This document shows positions 9,376-17,979 of a stretch of DNA of 64,000 nucleotides, in pieces; the first letter of the stretch is position 1, and the number at the start of each line of letters is the position of its first letter. The notes below the pieces were generated by a model. That model saw only the letters and a program-made list of their open reading frames with translations, was not told the origin of the DNA and did no database searches. The position numbers were made by a program, and so were the translations under genes. The stretch lies in the NCBI GenBank assembly GCA_910579135.1, contig CAJTTM010000010.1, forward strand, positions 1 through 64,000, written 5' to 3'. The stretch is from an uncultured Erysipelotrichales bacterium. Its GTDB lineage: Bacteria; Bacillota_I; Bacilli_A; Erysipelotrichales; Coprobacillaceae.

Positions 9376-10500
9376 CTAATTATTTAAGGATAGTTTAACT
9401 ATACTTTCTATATGATTTGTGTGAGGAAACATATCATACAAATAAATATCTTTAAAATCATATCCTAATCGTTTAAATTCTTTTAAATCTCTTACTTGAG
9501 TATGAGGATCACAAGAAACATAGATGACTTTCTTAGGTTTCATTATCCTTAAAGATTGTATAAACTCCTTTGTACTTCCACTTCTAGGAGGATCCATAAT
9601 AATACAATCAACTTTCATATCTTTATTCTCACTCATAAATGCAGTCGCATCTTGATTTATAAAACGAATATTATTTAATTTATTCATTTTTGCATTATTA
9701 ATAGCATCTTTATAGGCTTGATGATTAAATTCAACTCCTATAACTTTATAAGCATATTTTGATACAATCATACCAATTGTTCCAATACCACAATAAGTAT
9801 CTAAGACAACATCTTTGTCTTTGATTTCCAGTAACTCAATAACTTTAGAATAGAGTTTCTCACATTGTTCATGATTAATTTGGTAAAAAGATTGAGAAGA
9901 GATCTTAAAAGTTAAGTCACATAATTCATCTACAATAAATCCTTTTCCATAAATAATCTTTTCGTCTTTCGATAAAACAATACTTGTTTTTCTTTTATTT
10001 ATATTTAAAACAATAGATTTTACACTTGGACATCTCTTAGTAAGTTCATTACAAAAATTCTTAGAACCTTTAAACATTGAATCTGTTACAACTAATGTCA
10101 CTAATGTTTGATTTGTCATCACTGTTCTTCTTATTAACACATACTTTAAAAAACCTTTATTTCTTTTTTCATCATAGATAGATACTCTATATCTTTTCAA
10201 TATAAGAGATAGTTGATTTAATATATAATTTGTTTCATCATCATGTAATAAACAAGATTGAATAGGAACAATACGATGACTCTTTTCTTCATATAATCCA
10301 TATTCATAAGATTGATTAAATGCAACAATCACTTTATTTCTATATTGATATGGATATTTCATCCCTACAATTTCATGAACTTTGACTTGAAATGGTTTAT
10401 ATAAGTTTTTATATTTATTATATTTTAATTTTAATTGTTCATTGTAATCTTTATTTATATATTGACAACTACCACATTTCTTTTCTATTAAACACTTCAT
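9376..10500 (-). CDS. 23S rRNA (uracil-5-)-methyltransferase, RlmC/RlmD type
   Basis: SAM-dependent enzyme forming 5-methyluridine in 23S rRNA (TrmA superfamily). At 374 residues it lacks an N-terminal TRAM domain and matches RlmC length. Iron-sulfur cysteines are visible at 3, 9 and 12 and near 87 (PIQSCLLHD). The Rossmann SAM motif is LDTYCGIGTIGM, followed by MDPPRSG and the nucleophile-containing VSCDPHTQVRDL. The C-terminal DMFPHTNHIE is typical. Whether it modifies U747, U1939 or both, as Gram-positive RlmCD does, cannot be decided here. The start has AAGGAG upstream. It stands alone, divergent from the response regulator gene. Confidence 0.88.
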   Translation of the reverse strand: MKCLIEKKCGSCQYINKDYNEQLKLKYNKYKNLYKPFQVKVHEIVGMKYPYQYRNKVIVAFNQSYEYGLYEEKSHRIVPIQSCLLHDDETNYILNQLSLILKRYRVSIYDEKRNKGFLKYVLIRRTVMTNQTLVTLVVTDSMFKGSKNFCNELTKRCPSVKSIVLNINKRKTSIVLSKDEKIIYGKGFIVDELCDLTFKISSQSFYQINHEQCEKLYSKVIELLEIKDKDVVLDTYCGIGTIGMIVSKYAYKVIGVEFNHQAYKDAINNAKMNKLNNIRFINQDATAFMSENKDMKVDCIIMDPPRSGSTKEFIQSLRIMKPKKVIYVSCDPHTQVRDLKEFKRLGYDFKDIYLYDMFPHTNHIESIVKLSLNN

Positions 10501-10565
10501 AATGACTCCTTTTTTTATTCCTACTAACAGTATACATAATTAAAAAGAGTTTGAAAATAAGGATT

Positions 10566-10629
10566 GTAAGATTTTCGTAAGAATTTTATCATGATTTTAA
10601 AAGATATTTTATAAATAATCTTGTATAAT
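10566..10629 (+). promoter_or_regulatory. Promoter of the two-component operon with direct repeats
   Basis: Two half-sites in 11-bp register, GTAAGATTTTC (10566-10576) and GTAAGAATTTTAT (10577-10589), precede a -10 TATAAT at 10624-10629 that has no good -35. Eleven-bp direct repeats are typical of OmpR-family regulator sites. The second half-site recurs exactly before the protease gene at nearly the same distance from its -10, so autoregulation is likely. Confidence 0.6.
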
Positions 10630-10649
10630 AGATATGAGGTGAAAACAAA

Positions 10650-11339
10650 ATGAATGAAAAAATACTCGTTGTTGATGATGAAAAAGAAATTGCTGATTTA
10701 TTAGAATTCTATCTACAAAATGAAGGTTTTATTGTCACCAAAAAATATAATGGTCAAGATGCTTTTAATGAAATTAAAAAGCAATCATTTGATCTTGCAT
10801 TATTAGATATTATGCTACCTGATATTAATGGTTATGCTCTTACAAAAACAATTAGAGAAAAATACTTTTATCCTGTTATCTTTTTAACTGCCAAAGTAGA
10901 AGATATTGATAAAATTATGGGACTTACAATAGGAGCAGATGATTATATTACAAAACCCTTTAATCCTTTAGAAGTAATAGCAAGAGTCAAAACACAAGTA
11001 AGAAGATATAAACAGTACAATAAAAGTGAAATCAAAGAAATAAATAGATATGATATTAGAGGTTTAACAATTAATAAGGATAATCATAAATGTACTCTTT
11101 TTTCTAAGAATATTGATTTAACACCAATAGAGTTTTCTATTTTATGGTGTTTATGTTCAAAACAAGGAAATGTTGTTTCTAGTGAAGAACTATTTGAAGC
11201 AGTCTGGAAAGAAAAATATATAGATAATAACAATACAGTTATGGCACATATTGCAAGACTTAGAGAAAAATTAAAGGAGCCATCTAAGAATCCAAAATTT
11301 ATTAAAACGGTATGGGGAGTAGGTTATACCATTGAATAA
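10650..11339 (+). CDS. OmpR/VanR-type response regulator
   Basis: DNA-binding response regulator of 229 residues. The receiver domain at 1-115 has the acidic pair DDE near 9, phospho-acceptor Asp in LLDIMLPDINGY (about 52), Thr in FLTAK and Lys in ITKPF. The winged-helix output domain lies at about 135-228 and ends in FIKTVWGVGYTIE. The start has GAGGTG upstream. It overlaps the kinase gene by 8 bp, indicating translational coupling. It resembles VanR by sequence, but no van ligase or peptidase genes follow, so vancomycin resistance is not implied. Its likely targets are its own promoter and the protease gene downstream. Confidence 0.93.
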   Translation: MNEKILVVDDEKEIADLLEFYLQNEGFIVTKKYNGQDAFNEIKKQSFDLALLDIMLPDINGYALTKTIREKYFYPVIFLTAKVEDIDKIMGLTIGADDYITKPFNPLEVIARVKTQVRRYKQYNKSEIKEINRYDIRGLTINKDNHKCTLFSKNIDLTPIEFSILWCLCSKQGNVVSSEELFEAVWKEKYIDNNNTVMAHIARLREKLKEPSKNPKFIKTVWGVGYTIE

Positions 11340-12402
11340 GAAACTAAAAAGAAATACTATCATTAAAACGATTATTGAATGCTTAGCCTATAGTACTAGT
11401 CTTCTTCTTCTCACTTATTTATGTTATCTATATTGTAAAAATAAAGTTTGGTATCCTGAAGATAATCTATATTATTTCTTAATTGCAATCCAGCAATTTA
11501 TTATTCCTATTTTGATTTTTCTTATTATTGTTGGTTCTTTAGCCATTATCTTTTATCATTTTAATAAAACATTCAATTATATAGATGCTATTTTACAAGC
11601 TTATGATGAAATTGATAAAAATGATAATCAGTTGATTCAAATAGAATATGATGAATTAAAAGAACATGAAACTAAGATCAATCAAGTGAAACTTAATCTT
11701 TCTAATAATAAAAAAGCCGCTAAAGAAGCAGAGCAAAGAAAAAACGATCTAATTGTTTATTTAGCCCATGATTTAAAAACACCTCTTACATCTATTATTG
11801 GATATATGACTTTATTAAAAGATGAGCCTCAAATAAGTGAAAGCATGAGAGAGCATTATCTTTCTGTTGTATTAGATAAATCTTTAAGATTAGAAGATTT
11901 AATTAATGAATTCTTTGAAATCACGAGATTTAATCTGACTCATCAAGAGTTAGAATATTCAACAGTTAATCTCACTAGATTATTAGAACAATTAATCTTT
12001 GAATTCCAACCAATGTTTAATCAAAAGAATATAACATGTGAATGTCAAATTCCTAAAGATTTAATGTTAAAATGTGATCCTAATAAAATGCAAAGAGTTT
12101 TTGATAATTTACTTAGAAATGCTGTAAATTATTCATTTCATAATAGTACTATTCATATTGATGTTAAACAAGATGACAAGATACATATGACTTTTTTAAA
12201 TCAAGGAAATACAATCCCAAAAGAAAAATTAGGACGTTTATTTGAACAATTCTATCGACTTGATACATCAAGAACAACTTCTACTGGTGGTGCTGGTTTA
12301 GGGCTAGCGATTGCTAAAGAAATCATAGAACAACATCAAGGAACAATTGAAGCAGAAAGTTATGATGAGAAAGTTATTTTTCATATTACCTTACCTTTAT
12401 AA
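11332..12402 (+). CDS. VanS-like sensor histidine kinase
   Basis: Membrane sensor kinase of 356 residues. Transmembrane helices at about 17-35 and 50-80 enclose a very short external loop, so it probably senses at or within the membrane. A coiled linker (about 85-140) leads to the phosphorylation site His in LAHDLKTPLTSIIGY (about 146). The ATPase domain shows an N box (DNLLRNAVNYS) and a GGAGLGLAI loop. Partner of the preceding regulator, which it overlaps. The signal is unknown. Confidence 0.92.
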   Translation: MNKKLKRNTIIKTIIECLAYSTSLLLLTYLCYLYCKNKVWYPEDNLYYFLIAIQQFIIPILIFLIIVGSLAIIFYHFNKTFNYIDAILQAYDEIDKNDNQLIQIEYDELKEHETKINQVKLNLSNNKKAAKEAEQRKNDLIVYLAHDLKTPLTSIIGYMTLLKDEPQISESMREHYLSVVLDKSLRLEDLINEFFEITRFNLTHQELEYSTVNLTRLLEQLIFEFQPMFNQKNITCECQIPKDLMLKCDPNKMQRVFDNLLRNAVNYSFHNSTIHIDVKQDDKIHMTFLNQGNTIPKEKLGRLFEQFYRLDTSRTTSTGGAGLGLAIAKEIIEQHQGTIEAESYDEKVIFHITLPL

Positions 12403-12406
12403 AATT

Positions 12407-12460
12407 GTAAGAATTTTATAATTATTTCTTAAAAAATTCTTTCTTTACATCTTTTATAAT
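12407..12460 (+). promoter_or_regulatory. Shared regulator box and promoter of the C39-like protease gene
   Basis: GTAAGAATTTTAT at 12407-12419 is identical to the box before the response regulator, and the -10 TATAAT is at 12455-12460. The box-to-TATAAT distance is 48 bp here and 47 bp there. There is no consensus -35. AAGAATTTT (12409) and AAAATTCTT (12433) also form an imperfect inverted repeat, so a weak kinase-gene terminator is an alternative reading. Confidence 0.5.
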
Positions 12461-12495
12461 AAAGATGTAAAGATTTTTTTAAGGAGTGAAGATTT

Positions 12496-13248
12496 ATGAA
12501 AAATAAAAGATTTCTTATTCTTGTTTTAGTTGTGTTTATTGCCTTTATTGGATTTGAGCATATTCAACACACTTACAGTTTAGAACTTTATATGAAATCA
12601 CAAGATAATAAACAACTAGAATATATTTATCAACACCATCAACAATATCCAGAAGAACTCATTAATCTAGCAATAAAAAATGAAGAAACTATTGATTTTG
12701 TAAAAAATTATATTAACTATAAAGAGAATCCAACCATTCCTACAAATATAGGTGAATTAAGTCATGAAGTCCCTCTTTTATTACAATGGGATCAAAGATG
12801 GGGTTATCTTGCTTATGGTAATAATTGTATTGCTTTAACAGGATGTGGTCCAACTTGTTTATCTATGGTCATAAGTTATTTGACTCAAGATAATACTATT
12901 ACCCCTTATACAATAGCTTCTTATTCATTAAAACATCATTATTATTTACAAGGTGTAGGAACAAAATGGGAATTAATGACAAAGGCAGCAAGTCATTTTG
13001 GTGTGAATGCTAGACAGTTATCCTTATCTAAAGAAAATATGATTCAAGAATTAAATCTTCATCACCCTCTTATTGCTTCTGTTAGAAAAGGTGATTTTAC
13101 CGATAAAGGTCATTTTATAGTTATTAGTCAATATAAAAATGGACAATTTAAAGTTAATGATCCTAATAGTATTTCTAAAAGCAATCAACTATATGATTAT
13201 GAAAGATTAGAAGAACAAATCAATAATATATGGGTTTATTCTTTATAA
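12496..13248 (+). CDS. Secreted or membrane-anchored C39-like cysteine peptidase
   Basis: A 250-residue exported protein with one N-terminal hydrophobic helix (about 5-20). After a linker, a Peptidase_C39_2 (papain-like) domain spans about 90-245. It has the motif QWDQRWGYLAYGNN before the nucleophile Cys in TGCGPTCLSMV, His in KGHFIVISQY, and Asn/Asp in VNDPNS. Such proteins are thought to cleave peptides outside the membrane; the substrate is unknown. Start 12496 follows AAGGAGTG. It lies directly after the two-component pair and shares the regulator's promoter box, so it is probably the output of that system. It ends in a strong terminator. Confidence 0.82.
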   Translation: MKNKRFLILVLVVFIAFIGFEHIQHTYSLELYMKSQDNKQLEYIYQHHQQYPEELINLAIKNEETIDFVKNYINYKENPTIPTNIGELSHEVPLLLQWDQRWGYLAYGNNCIALTGCGPTCLSMVISYLTQDNTITPYTIASYSLKHHYYLQGVGTKWELMTKAASHFGVNARQLSLSKENMIQELNLHHPLIASVRKGDFTDKGHFIVISQYKNGQFKVNDPNSISKSNQLYDYERLEEQINNIWVYSL

Positions 13249-13275
13249 GCAAACTATCAGGTTTGCTTTTTTTAT
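13248..13275 (+). terminator. Terminator after the C39-like peptidase
   Basis: The stem AGCAAAC/GTTTGCT with loop TATCAG runs directly into a run of T. The last base of the stop codon is the first base of the stem. Confidence 0.9.
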
Positions 13276-13345
13276 TGAAATTTACTATTTATAGATTTAT
13301 AATATTTTTTGAAGTTAGTTTATGTTAACGAATAGAGGTGAAAAA

Positions 13346-14215
13346 ATGAAATTATCTAGAAATGACGTATGTTGGTGTGGCAGTCAAAAGAAATATAAAA
13401 AATGTCATTTAGAACTTGATAATAAATTAAGTGCATTAAGAAGAGTTGGTTATAAAATACCTCCTCATAGTATGATTAAAAATGAAGAACAAATTAAAGG
13501 AATTAGAGAAGCAGCAATTATCAATAATGGTTTATTAGATGAAATAGAAAAACAAATATGTGCTGGTATGAGTACCGAAGATATTGATAATATCACAACA
13601 AAATATCTTAAAGAACATGATGCTTCTTCTGCTGATTATCAATATCAAGGTTATCCAAAGAGTATCTGTACTTCGGTTAATGATGAAATATGTCATGGTA
13701 TCCCTTCTAAGAAAGTGATTTTAAAAGAAGGTGATATTATCAATGTTGATGCAACGACTTGTTATCATGGATATTATGCTGATGCATCAAGAATGTTTAT
13801 GATTGGTAATGTAAGTGATGAGGCAAAACGCTTAGTAGAAGCAACAAAAGAGTGCTTGATTAAAGGTATAGAAAGTATCAAACCTTTTCAAAGTACAATT
13901 GGTGACATCGGTAAAGCTATTGAAGAATATGCAACAAGTCAAGGTTATAGTGTTGTAAGGGAATTCTGTGGACATGGTGTTGGACTTGCAATGCATGAAG
14001 ATCCTTATATCTATCATTATCATACTCATACTCCTACTTGTGTTCTTGTTCCTGGTATGGTTATTACAGTCGAACCCATGATTAATCAAGGAAAACGATT
14101 CCTTCATATTGGTAAAAATGGATGGACTGCTTATACTAATGATGGGTTACTTTCTGCACAATGGGAACATACTCTATTAATCACTGAAGATGGAGTTGAA
14201 ATTATATCTCAATAA
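13346..14215 (+). CDS. map: Type I methionine aminopeptidase with N-terminal SEC-C zinc motif
   Basis: Removes the initiator Met from new proteins. Residues 1-25 form a SEC-C motif (NDVCWCGSQKKYKKCH), a zinc-binding, ribosome-associated tag also found in MetAP1a/c variants. The pita-bread catalytic domain supplies metal ligands Asp in INVDATTCYHGYYADASR (two), His in CGHGVG, Glu in VEPMINQG and Glu in QWEHTLL. About 290 residues. Start 13346 is used because GAGGTG lies just upstream; an in-frame ATG at 13322 has no ribosome site. Single gene with its own terminator. Confidence 0.95.
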   Translation: MKLSRNDVCWCGSQKKYKKCHLELDNKLSALRRVGYKIPPHSMIKNEEQIKGIREAAIINNGLLDEIEKQICAGMSTEDIDNITTKYLKEHDASSADYQYQGYPKSICTSVNDEICHGIPSKKVILKEGDIINVDATTCYHGYYADASRMFMIGNVSDEAKRLVEATKECLIKGIESIKPFQSTIGDIGKAIEEYATSQGYSVVREFCGHGVGLAMHEDPYIYHYHTHTPTCVLVPGMVITVEPMINQGKRFLHIGKNGWTAYTNDGLLSAQWEHTLLITEDGVEIISQ

Positions 14216-14225
14216 TTTTGAAAAA

Positions 14226-14252
14226 CACAATAGCTAACTATTGTGCTTTTTA
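14226..14252 (+). terminator. Terminator after map
   Basis: The stem CACAATAG/CTATTGTG with loop CTAA is followed by CTTTTTATTT. It faces the decayed Rpn fragment on the other strand. Confidence 0.9.
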
Positions 14253-14512
14253 TTTGATGAACATTTCTTGAATATATCTTTTTTATCTATATCTAAAAGG
14301 TTAAGTATTAAATCTTCTCGTTCTTCTTCATTATTATTATTGATTTTCTCAATAATATCCTTCGATAACAACCAGTTTATGCATCCTATAAATAAAAATA
14401 CTATCTTTTATTACCTTTATTTTTTAATAGCATAATCTACAATTTTTCCTATTGCATAACCTTCTTTATATCCCATCTCTTTTAATCATTCACATATCTC
14501 ACACATTACCAT
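14247..14512 (-). pseudogene. Decayed C-terminal fragment of an Rpn-family PD-(D/E)XK gene
   Basis: From an ATG at 14512 the minus strand reads MVMCEICE, an in-frame stop, then LKEMGYKEGYAIGKIVDYAIKK and another stop. A further frame gives KDIIEKINNNNEEEREDLIL and LLDIDKKDIFK. These match the C-terminal part of the intact neighbour at 14600 (MCEICDQLKEMG) and the tail of the copy at 63500 (KINDSNEEDLDQLLLNISDIDKE). Stops and shifts rule out a working product. The rest of 14436-14599 holds no gene. Confidence 0.7.
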
Positions 14513-14599
14513 TTTTCTTTTCTCCTTTATAAAATGAATATATTTTTTTAATCATTCATTAAAACTATTCAATGTATCATATTTTGTATAAAAAACCAC

Positions 14600-15421
14600 T
14601 TAAATCATTGCTAATTGTTCTATAGTTAAACCTGTAAATTTTTGTATATCCTCATTACTAAATCTTTCATCCTTTTTCATCTCTATTGCAATTTTAAATT
14701 TCTCTTCTATCTTCCCCTCAGCTTTCCCATTGGTAAAACCTCTTTTTTCACCAATGATTTCTCCTTCAATCCTTCCCATTTCTTTTAATTGATCACATAT
14801 CTCACACATTTCTATCACACCTTTCCTTTCTTCTTTATAATATTTGACCCATTTTTTTAAGACTTCACTATACATCTCATTTGGATCAATACAATGAAAA
14901 TCATGGATTAATCTTCCTAGTACTGTATCTTCATCCTGATAATCTCCATTCACATATATCATCTCTTGTCCTATATCTACTTCTTCTTTTGTTTCTTTAT
15001 TCGTAAGTTTAAGATGATATATTGGTAATCCCTTCTTAAAATAGTCTCCTTCACACATAAAAACGATATAACTTTCTGGAACTTCTTCATATTCTGAACT
15101 TTTCTTTATTTCTTGTGTATCTATAAGACTAAGATTCAATCTTCCTCTTTTTGGTGTCGCTCCTTTTTCTTTTCTCTGTATTTCTACATTGATTCTCATC
15201 TTTTCACTTTTGACATAAATATCAAACTGAGCTTCTCTTCCTTTGATATTGCTCATATAATGCTCAACATGATGTTCATCAATATGTAGATGTCTTCCTA
15301 GTATGATATCAATCATTTCATTAACACATTCCCTATGACCAAAGACAACTTTGATCATAGGAGAATGAAATAAAGTCATAGACTTAATAAGGGATAAAAC
15401 ATCTTGATTTTTAGCTTTCAT
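14600..15421 (-). CDS. Rpn-family recombination-promoting nuclease / PD-(D/E)XK transposase-like protein
   Basis: A 273-residue member of the PDDEXK_2 family (Rpn/T_den_put_tspse), often annotated as a transposase. Nuclease core residues are Asp in REAQFDIYVKS (about 83-86) and E-x-Q in INVEIQRKEKG (about 99-105). The mid-region SYIVFMCEGDYFKKGLPIYHL is typical. The C-terminal 60 residues are charged and Gly-rich and of variable type, ending in a helix with FTGLTIEQL. RpnA of E. coli promotes RecA-independent recombination; the role here is unknown. The start has an AGGAGG site. Two decayed relatives lie in this window. Confidence 0.85.
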   Translation of the reverse strand: MKAKNQDVLSLIKSMTLFHSPMIKVVFGHRECVNEMIDIILGRHLHIDEHHVEHYMSNIKGREAQFDIYVKSEKMRINVEIQRKEKGATPKRGRLNLSLIDTQEIKKSSEYEEVPESYIVFMCEGDYFKKGLPIYHLKLTNKETKEEVDIGQEMIYVNGDYQDEDTVLGRLIHDFHCIDPNEMYSEVLKKWVKYYKEERKGVIEMCEICDQLKEMGRIEGEIIGEKRGFTNGKAEGKIEEKFKIAIEMKKDERFSNEDIQKFTGLTIEQLAMI

Positions 15422-15562
15422 TTATTTGACCTCCTATTATTCTATACTAATAAAAAGAGGCTTTTTCTTTTTTTAAATGTATAATTTCATAATATGAAAA
15501 TATAGACTTCTATAAATCTATTATAAGAGTATAAAACAGAATTGTCATTGGACATTGTGTCC

Positions 15563-15600
15563 AAAGAAAAACTAATAAATAACTCTAGATTACTTATTAG
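15563..15600 (-). terminator. Terminator after the GNAT gene
   Basis: On the minus strand an 11-bp stem (CTAATAAGTAA/TTATTTATTAG, one G-T pair) with a 7-nt loop is followed by TTTTTCTTT. A separate small palindrome, TTGGACA/TGTCCAA, lies at 15549-15565. Confidence 0.75.
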
Positions 15601-15604
15601 CTTA

Positions 15605-16102
15605 TTATAATTGATAATTAAAAACAGAACATTGTAATGTTTGGTTAGCAGTATAAGAATCAATAACCTCTATTTCCTTTCCACCCATTACTTTATAAAA
15701 CAAACAAGAAGGATTTTCTTTTAAACATTCTATTATCATTTCTTTATATCCTTGGTGTTTTAATAATTTCTTCCCTTCTTCAATTAAAGATCGACCAAGA
15801 CCTTGACCTTGATATTCTTTTAATACATATAAAGATTGTATTTCTCCAAAATCTTTATATTTTTCATTTCTACATTTCACACATGTCATAACTCCTACTA
15901 CCTTATTATCAACTACTGCAACAGTATATTTCATAGGATTATCTTTAATATCTTTTTCTCTTTTCTTTATATCTTTTTTAGTATTTGTAAGTTGATTTAA
16001 AAAAGAATCATTAATAATTCCTTTATATGTATTTTTCCATGTCAATACATAAACTTCATTGATTTGATGAGCATCTTCTATCTTAGCCTTTCGTATTTCC
16101 AT
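15605..16102 (-). CDS. GNAT-family N-acetyltransferase
   Basis: A 165-residue acetyl-CoA-dependent transferase. The fold runs from MEIRKAKIEDAHQINEVY to the acetyl-CoA loop QGQGLGRSLIEEG (about 103-115), preceded by the beta-strand IQSLYVLKEYQ. The C-terminal ENPSCLFYKVMGGKEI motif is typical of the family. The substrate (small molecule or protein) cannot be inferred. It is a single gene with a weak GGGAAG ribosome site and its own terminator, divergent from the TPR-DUF4037 gene. Confidence 0.85.
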   Translation of the reverse strand: MEIRKAKIEDAHQINEVYVLTWKNTYKGIINDSFLNQLTNTKKDIKKREKDIKDNPMKYTVAVVDNKVVGVMTCVKCRNEKYKDFGEIQSLYVLKEYQGQGLGRSLIEEGKKLLKHQGYKEMIIECLKENPSCLFYKVMGGKEIEVIDSYTANQTLQCSVFNYQL

Positions 16103-16196
16103 TTTTACACTTCCCTATTTTATAGTATAACATAAATTCAATCATATTTATAGAAATTAATTTAAAGGAAGATTATAATATTAAAAGGAGGTTAAT

Positions 16197-17951
16197 ATGA
16201 ATATTGAAGATATAAAATTACAATTAGACCAATTATATGATCAAGGACAAAGTCAAAAAGCATATGAGTTATTATTAAATCAATTAAATATTGCAATGAA
16301 TCATCAAGATGATGATACTGTTTTATTTTTACTTAATGAATTGATTGGTTATTATAGAGTCACTACACAATTTGAATTAGGTAATCAAGTATCACTTCAA
16401 GCTATTAGAATATTAGAAAATCATCAACTTTCTAAATCAATCATTGCAGCAACTACTTTTTTAAATATCGCAACACTTTATAGATCACAAGGAAATTATC
16501 ATCAATCTTTACAATACTATCATCAATGTGAAAAAATCTATCAATTGTTATTGGATAGAAATGATATGAGATTTGCAGCTTTTTATAATAATTTTAGTTT
16601 ACTTTATCAAGAAACAGGTGATAAAGAAAAAGCATTAGATTATGAACTTAAAGCTTTACAAGTTATTCAAAAAGGTCATGATAATGAATTTGAAGAAGCT
16701 GTTACATATTCTAATCTTTCACAAATATATTTTTCTTTAGATAAGAAAGAAGAAGGGAAAAATTATTTAGATAAAGCAATTCTATTATTTTATAAAAATA
16801 ATATTTGTGATCATCATTATTTTTCTGCATTAAATGCTTTGGCTCAATATCATTATATGAATCATGAATATGATAAATCTATTGAATTATATGATGAAAT
16901 ATTAGATCAATTTGAAAGAACATATGGAAAAACAAAAGATTATGATATTGTTTTAAAAAACAAAGAAAATGTCTTAAAACAAATACACAACCAACATATA
17001 AAGGGGTTAGAATTATGTAAAAGATATTATGAAACTTATGGAAAAAAGATGATTGATGAAAAGTTTAGTGAATATAAACAATATATGGCAATTGGATTAT
17101 TTGGAATGGGTTCTGATTGTTTAGGATATGATGATGATATTTCTATGGATCATGATTTTGGACCAGGTTTTTGTATTATTATTCCTGATAATATCTATCA
17201 AAAAATTGGTAAAGAACTGCAAAGAGAATATGATAATTTACCTCATCAATTTATGAATATACAACGAATCCAATCAAATCACGGACAAAATAGAGTTGGT
17301 GTTTTTTCAATAAATCAAATGTTTGGACAATTTCTTCAATTTATCCCTCATACTTTACAAGAATGGTTATATAGTGATGAAAATGGTTTATTAGCTTGTA
17401 CTAATGGAGAAATTTTTGATGATCATTATGGAAAAGTGACTCAAATAAGAGAAACTTTAAAATATTATCCTGAAGATATTAGAATCAAAAAAATTGTTCG
17501 TGCTATTTCAAAAATGGCACAATCAGGTCAATATAATTATAGTCGATGTATGCAAAGAGGTGATATTGTTGCAGCTGTACTTGCTTTAAATGAATTTATT
17601 GATCAAACACTTTCTTGTATTTATTTATTAAATAAAAAATATAAACCATATTATAAATGGGCATTTAAAGGATTAGATGATTGTATAGTCCTAAATGATT
17701 TAAAAGAACTTATTAAAGAATTAACTGAATTACCTCATCAATATTCAGCATGGGATAATAATCATCTATTAGTTAATATCAACGATAAAAAAGTCATATT
17801 GATTGAAAAAATATGTCAAAGAATCATAACAGAACTTCATCATCAAAATTTAAGTGATAGCACCGATGACTTTTTAGAAAATCACACACTCATTATTATG
17901 AATAAAATCAAAGATAAAGATATAAGATTAAAACATATAATGGAGGGATAA
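16197..17951 (+). CDS. TPR-repeat protein with DUF4037 nucleotidyltransferase-like domain
   Basis: A 584-residue cytosolic protein. Residues 1-260 carry tandem TPR helices (for example FLNIATLYRSQGNYHQSLQYYHQCEKI is one unit), a protein-binding scaffold. Residues about 265-430 match DUF4037, with the nucleotidyltransferase-fold signature GMGSDCLGYDDDISMDHDFGPGF: a GS pair followed by a D-x-D carboxylate pair. The C-terminal helices (about 450-580) resemble the helical domain that follows aminoglycoside-type nucleotidyltransferases. The substrate is unknown. The start has AAGGAGG upstream. It stands alone with its own bidirectional terminator. Confidence 0.8.
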   Translation: MNIEDIKLQLDQLYDQGQSQKAYELLLNQLNIAMNHQDDDTVLFLLNELIGYYRVTTQFELGNQVSLQAIRILENHQLSKSIIAATTFLNIATLYRSQGNYHQSLQYYHQCEKIYQLLLDRNDMRFAAFYNNFSLLYQETGDKEKALDYELKALQVIQKGHDNEFEEAVTYSNLSQIYFSLDKKEEGKNYLDKAILLFYKNNICDHHYFSALNALAQYHYMNHEYDKSIELYDEILDQFERTYGKTKDYDIVLKNKENVLKQIHNQHIKGLELCKRYYETYGKKMIDEKFSEYKQYMAIGLFGMGSDCLGYDDDISMDHDFGPGFCIIIPDNIYQKIGKELQREYDNLPHQFMNIQRIQSNHGQNRVGVFSINQMFGQFLQFIPHTLQEWLYSDENGLLACTNGEIFDDHYGKVTQIRETLKYYPEDIRIKKIVRAISKMAQSGQYNYSRCMQRGDIVAAVLALNEFIDQTLSCIYLLNKKYKPYYKWAFKGLDDCIVLNDLKELIKELTELPHQYSAWDNNHLLVNINDKKVILIEKICQRIITELHHQNLSDSTDDFLENHTLIIMNKIKDKDIRLKHIMEG

Positions 17952-17971
17952 TTTATCCCTCCATAGCTTTT
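17940..17971 (+). terminator. Strong hairpin terminator between convergent genes
   Basis: An 11-bp perfect stem, ATGGAGGGATA/TATCCCTCCAT, with a 3-nt loop is followed by AGCTTTTTG. The DUF4037 stop codon lies at the loop. It probably also stops the convergent glycosyltransferase transcript. Confidence 0.85.
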
Positions 17972-17979
17972 TGTTCTAT

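Noticed and set aside
10650..12402. VanRS-like pair as part of a vancomycin resistance cluster
   Set aside because: No vanA/B-type ligase, vanH or vanX/Y genes follow. The next gene is a C39-like peptidase and the shared promoter box points to that instead.
14241..14435. 64-residue plus-strand reading frame
   Set aside because: It is the opposite strand of the decayed Rpn fragment and overlaps the map terminator.
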